From: Phycisphaerales bacterium
Lineage (GTDB): Bacteria; Planctomycetota; Phycisphaerae; Sedimentisphaerales; Anaerohalosphaeraceae
Direction: 5' to 3'
DNA length: 15,474 bases
Assembly (NCBI GenBank): GCA_011053245.1
Contig: DRGS01000197.1
Coordinates: 1-15,474 of the forward strand
Part shown: positions 1-5,985 of the stretch, in pieces
Position numbering within the stretch: the stretch's first letter is position 1
Layout of the letters: each line of letters opens with the position of its first letter
Translations under genes and position numbers: made by a program
Notes under the pieces: model-generated
Told to the model about the DNA's origin: nothing
What the model saw: only the letters and a program-made list of their open reading frames with translations
The model's database searches: none

Positions 1-134
1 CTTTGATCCTACGCATCATTGCCTGATCGATCTTTGCGAGAGTAGTACCTTTGATCTCAGTTTCGAGTTCGACGATATCCTTGATGTTATTCAGGAACCA
101 AGGGTCGATCAGGCAATGATGCGTAGGATCAAAG
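1..134. repeat. Inverted foldback at window start (30-bp arms, 74-nt loop)
   Basis: Bases 1-30 are the exact reverse complement of bases 105-134. The right arm is carB coding sequence. The loop (31-104) read on the minus strand encodes the conserved CarB stretch IDPWFLNNIKDIVELE and continues to AKIDQAM, exactly what should precede the plus-strand MMRRIKEYGF. Flipping 1-134 restores the carB frame back to the IDPWFL motif. The turn sits at the complementary words GATCGA (25-30) and TCGATC (105-110), which fits template switching at microhomology. I read it as a chimeric contig end rather than genome biology. Confidence 0.85.
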
Positions 135-1870
135 AGTACGGCTTTAGCGACAAGTATCTCGCTTCGATCTTCAAGATCGACGAGCCAAAGTTTCGCAAAC
201 ATCGACAGGGGCTTGGCGTAAACGCTGTCTACAAAACGGTCGATACCTGCGGAGCCGAGTTTGAAGCGGCTACGCCGTATCTGTATTCGACTTACGAATC
301 GGAATGCGAAGCTAATCCTACCGATAAACGCAAGATCATGATCTTAGGCGGCGGTCCTAACAGGATCGGGCAGGGTATCGAGTTTGATTACTGCTGTGTT
401 CACGCGGCGATGGCGTTGCGTGAGATCGGGATCGAGTCGATAATGGTCAACTGCAACCCCGAAACGGTAAGTACCGATTACGATACATCCGACAGGCTGT
501 ACTTCGAACCGCTTACATTTGAAGATGTAATGAACATCGTCGAAAAGGAAAAACCGGATGGCGTCATCGTTCAGTTCGGCGGCCAGACCCCGCTAAAACT
601 TGCGACCTCTCTCGAAGCTGCCGGCGTACCGATAATCGGAACATCGCCTGACAGTATCGACCATGCCGAGGACCGGAAACGTTTCAACAAACTCGTTGAC
701 AAACTCAAGCTGCGTCAGCCTTTCAGCGGTACGGCGACAACTTACGAAGAGACGCTCAAGATCGCGGGCAAACTCGGGTATCCGCTGCTTATTCGACCCT
801 CGTTCGTTTTGGGCGGCAGGGCGATGGAAATTGTTTATGACGAATCGTCCTTGAAAGCCTGCGTGGAAAACGCCATTGTCGCTTCGGGTAAGCATCCGAT
901 ATTGGTAGATAAATTTCTCAGTGACGCTACCGAGCTTGATGTCGATGCGATCTGTGACGGTAATCGAGTCGTGATCGGCGGGATAATGGAGCATATCGAA
1001 GAAGCCGGCGTCCATTCAGGTGACAGTGCATGTTCGCTGCCGCCGATATCGATAAAGCCAAAGGTTCTGACCGAGATCAAGCGACAGACGAAGCTTCTGG
1101 CTTTTGGGCTTGAGGTAAAAGGGCTGATGAATATTCAGTTCGCTGTCAAGGACGACGAGATTTATATACTTGAAGTGAACCCGCGTGCGTCACGGACGAT
1201 ACCGTTTGTGAGTAAAGCTATCGGGCATCCGCTTGCAAAGCTGGCGGCCAAGGTCATGGCGGGGATGACGCTTGATGAGCTTGGCTTTACGAAGGAAGTT
1301 GTTCGCGACCATTATTCCGTAAAAGAAGCGGTCTTTCCGTTCCTTAAGTTCGTCGGGATCGATACGCTGCTCGGCCCTGAGATGCTTTCGACAGGTGAGG
1401 TCATGGGTATATCCGATGATTTCGGTATCGCATTCGCGAAGTCGCAGATGGCAGCGGGCAATTCACTGCCGACCGAAGGGACGGTTTTTGTCAGCGTTAA
1501 AGAAGACGATCACAAAAGGGCTGTTGACGTCTCGCGAAAGCTCCATGAGATGGGCTTTAAGATACTGGCGACGAAGGGCACATGCAAAGTGCTTAACGAT
1601 AAGGATATACCCGCCGAACCGGTTCTCAAGATCACGGAAGGGCGTCCGAATATTGTCGATACGATCATAAACGGCGAGGTCGATCTTATTATAAACACCA
1701 CCGTTGGCAAGCAGTCGATCACGGATTCGTTCTCGATAAGACGAACTGCCCTCGACCGGCAGATACCCTACGTTACGACGATACGCGGCGGCGGCGCGGT
1801 GGTAAAAGCGATAGAGGCGATGAAACAAAAGAAAGTCGGAGTTAAACCCGTTCAATCATATTACAAGTAG
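116..1870 (+). CDS. carB: Carbamoyl-phosphate synthase large subunit, C-terminal half (5' truncated)
   Basis: CarB uses ammonia from CarA, bicarbonate and two ATP to make carbamoyl phosphate for pyrimidine and arginine synthesis in the cytoplasm. Only 584 of the usual roughly 1070 residues are present. They cover the end of the oligomerisation domain (about 1-70), the second ATP-grasp unit (about 70-440) and the C-terminal MGS-like allosteric domain (about 445-584). Visible landmarks are ILGGGPNRIGQGIEFDY, VNCNPETVSTDYDTSDRLYF, QFGGQTPLKLA, RPSFVLGGRAM and, in the MGS domain, ATKGT and a late IRGGG. The ATG at 116 is not a real start: it is an internal Met pair just inside the foldback at 1-134, and the N-terminal half is missing. 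carA follows 68 nt downstream on the same strand. Identity is certain; only the 5' boundary is artificial. Confidence 0.97.
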   Translation: MMRRIKEYGFSDKYLASIFKIDEPKFRKHRQGLGVNAVYKTVDTCGAEFEAATPYLYSTYESECEANPTDKRKIMILGGGPNRIGQGIEFDYCCVHAAMALREIGIESIMVNCNPETVSTDYDTSDRLYFEPLTFEDVMNIVEKEKPDGVIVQFGGQTPLKLATSLEAAGVPIIGTSPDSIDHAEDRKRFNKLVDKLKLRQPFSGTATTYEETLKIAGKLGYPLLIRPSFVLGGRAMEIVYDESSLKACVENAIVASGKHPILVDKFLSDATELDVDAICDGNRVVIGGIMEHIEEAGVHSGDSACSLPPISIKPKVLTEIKRQTKLLAFGLEVKGLMNIQFAVKDDEIYILEVNPRASRTIPFVSKAIGHPLAKLAAKVMAGMTLDELGFTKEVVRDHYSVKEAVFPFLKFVGIDTLLGPEMLSTGEVMGISDDFGIAFAKSQMAAGNSLPTEGTVFVSVKEDDHKRAVDVSRKLHEMGFKILATKGTCKVLNDKDIPAEPVLKITEGRPNIVDTIINGEVDLIINTTVGKQSITDSFSIRRTALDRQIPYVTTIRGGGAVVKAIEAMKQKKVGVKPVQSYYK

Positions 1871-1938
1871 GGATACTTGCCGCGCACAAAAGCGGATTTT
1901 GAAATTGTAATTGTATTAGATGTAAGGAAACTTAACGA

Positions 1939-3057
1939 GTGAAGGCGATTTTATTACTTGAAGACGGTACGGTTTTTGAAGGGCGTTCGTTTGGCGCTAA
2001 GGGCCAGAAGTGCGGTGAGGTTGTGTTCAATACTGCGATGAGCGGCTATCAGGAGATCCTGACGGATCCATCTTATCACGAGCAGATCATTACGATGACG
2101 TATCCGCTGATTGGCAATTATGGAACCAATGATGAGGATTGGGAGTCGCGAAAACTTTTCGTAAGCGGCTTTATAGTTAAGGAGAATTGCGACTACCCGA
2201 GTAACTGGCGAAACGGTCAGTCGCTGAGCGATTACCTCGCAAAGCATAAAGTGGTGGGCCTGGAGGGCATCGATACCAGAAAACTCGTCAAGCATATCAG
2301 AAGCGAAGGCGCTATGAAGGGGATAATTTCCTCGGACGAGTTTGACATTATAAAATTGAAAGAAACTCTCGATAAGTACCCGGGGCTTGTCGGCAGGGAT
2401 ATCGTCAAAGATGTAACCGCGAAAAAGCCCTACGCATGGAACGAAGGTGTGGTCGATGTGTTAAGCGATGAAAAGGTCAAGCTGAAAAAGAAATACAAAG
2501 TTGTCGCCGTCGATTACGGAATAAAGCAGAATATTCTCCGGTGCCTGTGCTCGCACGACTGTGATGTCACCGTTGTTCCGGCTGGGACCGGCGCCGCCGA
2601 TATACTCGCCATGAAACCCGATGGAGTTTTCCTAAGTAACGGTCCGGGCGATCCTGCACCTGTAACATATGCGATAGATACCGTCAAAGAGCTTTTGGGA
2701 AAAGTTCCGATCTTCGGAATATGTTTAGGGCATCAGATACTTTCGCTCGCTTTAGGCGGCAAAACTTACAAGCTGAAATTCGGACACCGCGGAGCTAATC
2801 ACCCCGTAAAGAATCTGGCCACAAGCGCAATAGAGATCACAAGCCAGAACCACGGCTTCTGCGTCGATCTTGATTCGATGAAAGGTCAGGGCGTTGAGCT
2901 TACGCACATGAATCTAAACGACAATACGCTTGAAGGTGTCCGCAGCAAAAAGCTCAAAGCTTTCGCCGTCCAGTACCACCCGGAAGCATCCCCCGGCCCG
3001 CACGATTCACATTACCTATTCGGTGAGTTCATAAAACTCATGGGCGGCTCTGCTTGA
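1939..3057 (+). CDS. carA: Carbamoyl-phosphate synthase small (glutaminase) subunit
   Basis: CarA hydrolyses glutamine and passes ammonia through a tunnel to CarB. The 372 residues match the usual family length. The N-terminal CPSase small-chain domain (about 1-135) starts with LLLEDGTVFEGRSFG and carries NTAMSGYQEILTDPSY. The class I glutamine amidotransferase domain follows (about 185-370). Its nucleophile is Cys262 in FGICLGHQ, and the other triad residues are His347 and Glu349 in QYHPEAS. SNGPGDP is the oxyanion-loop region. The start is GTG at 1939, supported by AAGGA at 1923-1927 upstream and by alignment of the first strand to the family. It is probably cotranscribed with carB, but here carB comes first, the reverse of the common bacterial order. 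I see no terminator after it. Confidence 0.97.
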   Translation: MKAILLLEDGTVFEGRSFGAKGQKCGEVVFNTAMSGYQEILTDPSYHEQIITMTYPLIGNYGTNDEDWESRKLFVSGFIVKENCDYPSNWRNGQSLSDYLAKHKVVGLEGIDTRKLVKHIRSEGAMKGIISSDEFDIIKLKETLDKYPGLVGRDIVKDVTAKKPYAWNEGVVDVLSDEKVKLKKKYKVVAVDYGIKQNILRCLCSHDCDVTVVPAGTGAADILAMKPDGVFLSNGPGDPAPVTYAIDTVKELLGKVPIFGICLGHQILSLALGGKTYKLKFGHRGANHPVKNLATSAIEITSQNHGFCVDLDSMKGQGVELTHMNLNDNTLEGVRSKKLKAFAVQYHPEASPGPHDSHYLFGEFIKLMGGSA

Positions 3058-3094
3058 GGTGTAGATTAATTCAGTTTTCATAATAGAGGTATTT

Positions 3095-3301
3095 ATGAAA
3101 GACAAGCAATCATTTCGATTAGTTTATCCAAAATGCCCTTCATGCAATTCTGAGGAAGTTTTTTTGTTGAAATCTACCATAAACTTCTTGGTAGTTGCTA
3201 TTAATGTTGTATTTGGATTATTTCTATGTCCGCCGTTTCCCTACAAATTAGCTTGTGGAAAATGCGGTTTCGTGTATAAAGTGGATATCGGAAAGATATG
3301 A
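3095..3301 (+). CDS. Small zinc-ribbon-like protein of unknown function
   Basis: This is a 68-residue protein I cannot assign to a named family. It has two Cys pairs, CPSC at residues 14-17 and CGKCGF near residues 54-59, as in a zinc ribbon. They flank a hydrophobic stretch (about 29-52, FLVVAINVVFGLFLCPPF) long enough to be one membrane segment. AGAGG at 3085-3089 lies 5 nt before the ATG, a good ribosome binding site, and this supports it being real. The gene is visibly richer in A and T than carA upstream or the Nudix gene downstream, which may mean a different origin. It sits 37 nt after carA and ends 10 nt from the convergent Nudix gene. It could be a membrane-anchored metal-binding protein. 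The function is not inferable from position. Confidence 0.6.
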   Translation: MKDKQSFRLVYPKCPSCNSEEVFLLKSTINFLVVAINVVFGLFLCPPFPYKLACGKCGFVYKVDIGKI

Positions 3302-3311
3302 TCACACGTAA

Positions 3312-3938
3312 TTAACCGCATTCAGCCATCTTGCTTAGGCCATCGAGGCATAGGCTTGACCATGTCTCCAGGCTGTCGCGAACGTCGTTTAGTTCTTCAG
3401 GGGTCATAAATTTCATCTTTGTGATCATTTGTTCTCGCTTGGTCACATCATCAGGTGAATCCAGCTTCCAACAGTGGACCACGCCGAGGTGAACCTGTCC
3501 GACTTCGTTGGAGTCATCGTTGAGAAGAGCAACTATCTTATCAACGTGGTTAGCATTTACGTTTACTTCTTCGATTACTTCGCGTGTTGCAGCTTCAAGG
3601 TATATTTCACGGGGGCTTAGTTTAAACAGAGGCTTCGTATCGACCGGGTTTATATGTCCGCCAATACCCATGGACCTTTTGTCGACAAGTCGTTTTTCGC
3701 CTGCTTTTACGCCGCGTACATAGCTGAGATATTTACCGTCGCAGGTCATTATCACATAGGGGATAAGCTGCTTATAGTCTGGGTTGGTTTCCGCTTTGGA
3801 ACGCGGCATAAAACTTAACATCCCCGGCGCAAAGATCTTTTCGAGATACTTTTCCACATCAAAATTAAGCCCGTGAAACATCCCGACCTCTTCAATAACT
3901 TCCCGCTTAACGACCATAACTTTTTCTTCCGCAGCCAT
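3312..3938 (-). CDS. Nudix-fold protein, COG4112-like predicted phosphoesterase
   Basis: This 208-residue cytoplasmic protein resembles the COG4112 (MutT-related) group. Family members hydrolyse nucleoside diphosphates linked to other groups; the substrate here is unknown. The Nudix helix is present but degenerate. Glu111 and REVIEEV (119-125) supply the expected E-x7-REUxEE pattern. The Gly expected at about 105 is Phe, the GG pair sits earlier at 93-94 (GIGGHINPVD), and the Gly after EE is Asn126. The metal-binding Glu residues 120, 123 and 124 are intact. The N-terminal VMVVKREVIEEVGMFHGL and the LLNDDSNEVGQVHLGVVH segment are typical of this group as I remember it. The start is supported by AGGGA a few bases upstream. 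The gene converges with the small zinc-ribbon gene and lies just downstream of tRNA-Arg. Confidence 0.8.
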   Translation of the reverse strand: MAAEEKVMVVKREVIEEVGMFHGLNFDVEKYLEKIFAPGMLSFMPRSKAETNPDYKQLIPYVIMTCDGKYLSYVRGVKAGEKRLVDKRSMGIGGHINPVDTKPLFKLSPREIYLEAATREVIEEVNVNANHVDKIVALLNDDSNEVGQVHLGVVHCWKLDSPDDVTKREQMITKMKFMTPEELNDVRDSLETWSSLCLDGLSKMAECG

Positions 3939-3947
3939 AAAAATCCC

Positions 3948-3984
3948 TAACTAAAAACTAAAAACCATAAACTAAAGACTATTA
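3948..3984. repeat. AT-rich degenerate 'taaaaacta' repeat
   Basis: Between the Nudix start and the tRNA 3' end lie several imperfect copies of a unit like aactaaaaa (taactaaaaactaaaaacc, then ataaactaaagacta). It is non-coding and low in GC. I associate similar runs with intergenic DNA of planctomycete-like genomes, but that is recollection, not a search. Confidence 0.55.
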
Positions 3985-3987
3985 AAA

Positions 3988-4061
3988 CGCACCCGGCAGG
4001 ATTCGAACCTGCAACTTTCGGTTTCGAAGACCGATACTCTATCCAGTTGAGCTACGGGTGC
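3988..4061 (-). tRNA. tRNA-Arg, anticodon UCG
   Basis: The minus strand folds as a full cloverleaf. The acceptor arm is GCACCCG with CGGGTGC (7 bp). The D-stem is GCTC with GAGT, including one G-U pair. The anticodon stem is TCGGT with ACCGA around loop CTTCGAA, giving anticodon TCG at positions 34-36. The variable loop is AAGTT, and the T-arm is GCAGG with CCTGC around TTCGAAT. The discriminator base is G. The 3' CCA is not encoded, because the next bases are TTT, so it must be added by CCA transferase. It reads CGA arginine codons. Confidence 0.95.
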
Positions 4062-4116
4062 CTTTTGCGAAAAATCACCGTTATTGTCACAAAACCAGCG
4101 TTTTTCGGGCTGCCAT

Positions 4117-4145
4117 AATGTACAATAACACAGTTGATTTGTCCA
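4117..4145 (-). promoter_or_regulatory. Candidate promoter for tRNA-Arg
   Basis: On the minus strand TGGACA (4145-4140) and TACATT (4122-4117) are separated by exactly 17 nt, about 55 nt upstream of the tRNA 5' end. Both hexamers keep the key sigma70 positions but are not perfect. Assignment rests on position and spacing only. Confidence 0.4.
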
Positions 4146-4214
4146 GCATAATCCCTTTTCAACCCAGAAAATGCATGCACAGGTAAAAAATTCAAAAAAT
4201 CCTATAAATTTCCC

Positions 4215-4242
4215 TTGACACATAACGTCAAATAGATATAAT
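4215..4242 (+). promoter_or_regulatory. Near-consensus sigma70 promoter of a solo small transcription unit
   Basis: TTGACA at 4215-4220 and TATAAT at 4237-4242 both match the consensus exactly, with a 16-nt spacer. The -35 box is part of an inverted repeat, TTGAC (4215-4219) with GTCAA (4227-4231) separated by 7 nt, which could be an operator. No annotated gene lies downstream on this strand; the next genes are on the minus strand. The promoter must therefore drive a short RNA. Confidence 0.7.
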
Positions 4243-4293
4243 AGTATATAGTAGTTGGGAGTGGTGATGGATATATCAGGAGGAGATTGGGTG

Positions 4294-4329
4294 ATGAAAA
4301 CTCCTTTTGGAGGAGGGGCTGATGGCTAA
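4294..4329 (+). CDS. Possible 11-residue micropeptide ORF
   Basis: ATG at 4294 opens an ORF encoding MKTPFGGGADG, ending at TAA 4327-4329. AGGAGG at 4278-4283 lies 10 nt upstream, a strong Shine-Dalgarno at slightly long spacing. The stop falls inside the terminator stem, so the ORF fills the transcript. This could be a translated micropeptide, a leader-type sensor ORF, or chance within a purine-rich RNA. No downstream gene exists for a leader to control. Confidence 0.3.
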   Translation: MKTPFGGGADG

Positions 4330-4354
4330 GTGCTTTCAGCCTTTCTTTTTTTTT
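4317..4354 (+). terminator. Intrinsic terminator of the small transcription unit
   Basis: GGCTGA (4317-4322) pairs with TCAGCC (4336-4341), extendable by G-U pairs at the base. It is followed at once by TTTC and nine T residues (4346-4354). The plus-strand U-tract makes it directional. It shows the upstream promoter serves a short stand-alone unit. Confidence 0.75.
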
Positions 4355-4385
4355 ACCCTTATGACACTCGCATATATGGTACAAA

Positions 4386-5015
4386 TTATCGTTGTCCGTA
4401 AGTTTCTCGCAGGTCGGTTTCGAGATCGGTGAGGATTTCCGCAAGACAGCCGCTAAGTCCCTTGATCAACTCATCCGGCTTGTTTGAGCCTAACTTTACG
4501 ATTGCCTCGTAGCTTTTGCGAAATTCTATTGCCCCGTCATTATCGAGCAAAACAAACCAGGCACCCATGACCGCACGCGGCTTGCCTTTGACGCGGTAGT
4601 CACCGTAAAGATTGCTTATCGAACCTTCCAGGAGCAGATCGGCTTGGGCGGTACTCGTCGTGGGGGCGACATCTGAAAAGACTCCACTTTCCCCGAGCCA
4701 CTTAGTGGCTTCTTCGGTTATATTCGATGCCGGCGTTGTAAGGAACTCATTGTAAAAGTCTGCTTTGTAACTAACCTCGCCAAATCGGTAAGTGAGTGAC
4801 TTACCCGAAAATCTGCTGGAGACATGAAACCTCCGTACCTTTACCACCAGTTCCCCGGTTGTTTCGGATTGATCTGGTTGGCGATGCACATTGAGCAGGT
4901 ACCGTTGTTTTTCCAGATTCGTACCCGGCATTCCCGCACAGCCAGAACAGATCATGCTGACAAGCAGAGTGATACCAATAAATTGTATAAGATGATGTCT
5001 TTTGTGATTTGTCAT
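4386..5015 (-). CDS. ABC-transport auxiliary lipoprotein (PqiC/DUF330-like) of the Mla operon
   Basis: This 209-residue protein has a lipoprotein signal peptide: basic start (HKRHH), hydrophobic core (about 9-22) and lipobox CSGC with lipidated Cys26. Cys23 is a less likely alternative. The mature part resembles the ABC-type auxiliary lipoprotein family (PqiC/YmbA-like), with a VRRFHVSSRFSGKSLTYR segment and a later ADLLLEGSISNLYGDY strand. It is last in the mla operon and overlaps mlaD by 4 nt (ATGA, 5012-5015), so it is almost certainly cotranslated. It likely sits in the outer membrane as the partner that receives or supplies lipid for the MCE protein, the job PqiC does for PqiB. Subfamily assignment rests on position and overall look, so moderate certainty. 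Confidence 0.75.
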   Translation of the reverse strand: MTNHKRHHLIQFIGITLLVSMICSGCAGMPGTNLEKQRYLLNVHRQPDQSETTGELVVKVRRFHVSSRFSGKSLTYRFGEVSYKADFYNEFLTTPASNITEEATKWLGESGVFSDVAPTTSTAQADLLLEGSISNLYGDYRVKGKPRAVMGAWFVLLDNDGAIEFRKSYEAIVKLGSNKPDELIKGLSGCLAEILTDLETDLRETYGQR

Positions 5016-5971
5016 TTTACGGTCTCCGAACGGGTAGGGGGGGATCCAAAGATAAACTGCGCCGGGTATTCCTTGGCGGATCCCGTCAAGTCACGCAAGT
5101 TCTCTGTAGCCTCTCTGATATTGGTTATGATCTCGTACAGCTCCGATTCCTGATTCATTACGAATTTGTCCATCCTCTCAAGCAACATGTCAAGTCGTGC
5201 TACGGTCTCCGGAATACGAACCGGCTGTTTTGTTTTTTCGGGCTGATCTACCATTGCAAGCACCGCTTGATTCGTTTCTCGCAACTCGGACATAAGCCCA
5301 AGCATTTCCTCACGCAATTTGTCTACCTGTATGTCTTTTACAGCTTGATCAAAGGTTGTAAATGCCTGTTTCATTGACTCGGCGCCACCTACGAAATCGA
5401 TCCGGTCAAGCACCTGGAAAATAGAATCGATCGACTGTGTAAAATTCGCGAACAGGCTCGGTGCAGACGGTATATAAAGGCGATCCGGTTCCCATGCCAG
5501 TGGCACAGGCGGAAATCGATCCGGGTCAACGTAATCGACCTCGAGGTAGGCAATGCCGGTAATACCTTCGTATGAGAGCTTGAGACGGAGGCCGGTTTTC
5601 TGTACCCATTGTTCGATCCTCTTTCTTGCGAGCGTGTCGTATTTGCCGACGGCATCCGGAAAAGCGGCTCGGTCGATCGCCATTGTTACCATGACGTATT
5701 TGCTGTACCTGTCGAATTCCGCCGGCGCCAGCTCCTTTGTATATTCCTGCGAGACGAAGGATATCGTTTTAACCGAACCGATCATGACACCGCGTCTTTT
5801 CACCGGCGACCCGACGCTCAATCCCTGCACGGATTCGTTGATATATGTCTCCATCGCTATTACATCGCGTGTCAATGCGCCTGCACTTAATACGACAATA
5901 CAGATGACCACTAAGACGATCGTACTTATTATAAAAACGCCTATCTTAAAATGATTTGCTTTTGTACTCAT
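5012..5971 (-). CDS. mlaD: MCE/MlaD-family substrate-binding protein
   Basis: This is the periplasmic lipid-binding subunit of an Mla-type ABC transporter, anchored in the inner membrane. It is 319 residues, longer than the roughly 180 of E. coli MlaD. One N-terminal membrane helix (about 9-30, IGVFIISTIVLVVICIVVL) has no cleavage motif. A single MCE domain (about 38-150) has the signature VQGLSVGSPVKRRGVMIGSV. A helical, coiled-coil-prone tail (about 180-300, rich in E, L and K, with MLGLMSELRETNQAVLAM) could extend a hydrophobic channel, as in longer MCE proteins. The start lies 14 nt after the mlaF stop, and the stop overlaps the lipoprotein start by 4 nt. Family certain; the symbol is by analogy. 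Confidence 0.88.
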   Translation of the reverse strand: MSTKANHFKIGVFIISTIVLVVICIVVLSAGALTRDVIAMETYINESVQGLSVGSPVKRRGVMIGSVKTISFVSQEYTKELAPAEFDRYSKYVMVTMAIDRAAFPDAVGKYDTLARKRIEQWVQKTGLRLKLSYEGITGIAYLEVDYVDPDRFPPVPLAWEPDRLYIPSAPSLFANFTQSIDSIFQVLDRIDFVGGAESMKQAFTTFDQAVKDIQVDKLREEMLGLMSELRETNQAVLAMVDQPEKTKQPVRIPETVARLDMLLERMDKFVMNQESELYEIITNIREATENLRDLTGSAKEYPAQFIFGSPPTRSETVK

Positions 5972-5985
5972 TCTATCGGTTCCGA

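Larger units (their letters stand above)
4249..4354 (+). ncRNA. Predicted small RNA of about 105 nt, or micropeptide mRNA
   Basis: The transcript is predicted from the promoter at 4215-4242 to the terminator ending near 4354; its 5' end is estimated about 7 nt after the -10 box. It is purine-rich and carries several GGA words (near 4257, 4269, 4279, 4282, 4309 and 4312), some as AGGAGG. AGGAG (4281-4285) can pair with CTCCT (4301-4305). CTCC (4301-4304) can instead pair with GGAG (4309-4312) in a tight TTTT-loop hairpin. The two pairings exclude each other, and one would cover a Shine-Dalgarno site. I match it to no known RNA family (not tmRNA, SRP RNA, 6S or a riboswitch I recognise). Repeated GGA could suggest CsrA/Rsm-type binding, which is speculation. 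It is the only content of the 4062-4385 gap besides the tRNA promoter. Confidence 0.5.

Noticed and set aside
1..134. Invertible DNA switch (phase variation) inside carB
   Set aside because: The arms are carB coding sequence copied by a foldback, there is no recombinase nearby, and the joint sits at microhomology. An artefact explains it better.
593..1015. Minus-strand 140-codon frame within carB
   Set aside because: It is a shadow of well-conserved carB coding sequence, with no RBS or family resemblance.
1871..1938. Riboswitch or attenuator between carB and carA
   Set aside because: The 68-nt gap shows only a Shine-Dalgarno and AT-rich sequence, with no convincing hairpin or T-run.
3312..3938. 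Tandem duplication in the Nudix protein (REVIEEVG at 12-19 and REVIEEVN at 119-126)
   Set aside because: The N-terminal copy aligns with a strand typical of the COG4112 group (VxVVxRE) and lacks the other Nudix-box residues, so the likeness is probably chance.
3972..4223. Minus-strand 83-codon frame covering the tRNA
   Set aside because: It runs through the tRNA-Arg gene, and part of its sequence is the typical false translation of a tRNA (PVAQLDRVSVFETESC).
4202..4444. Minus-strand 80-codon frame over the small transcription unit
   Set aside because: It overlaps the end of the lipoprotein gene and the sRNA promoter and terminator on the other strand. The sequence is low-complexity, with no domain.
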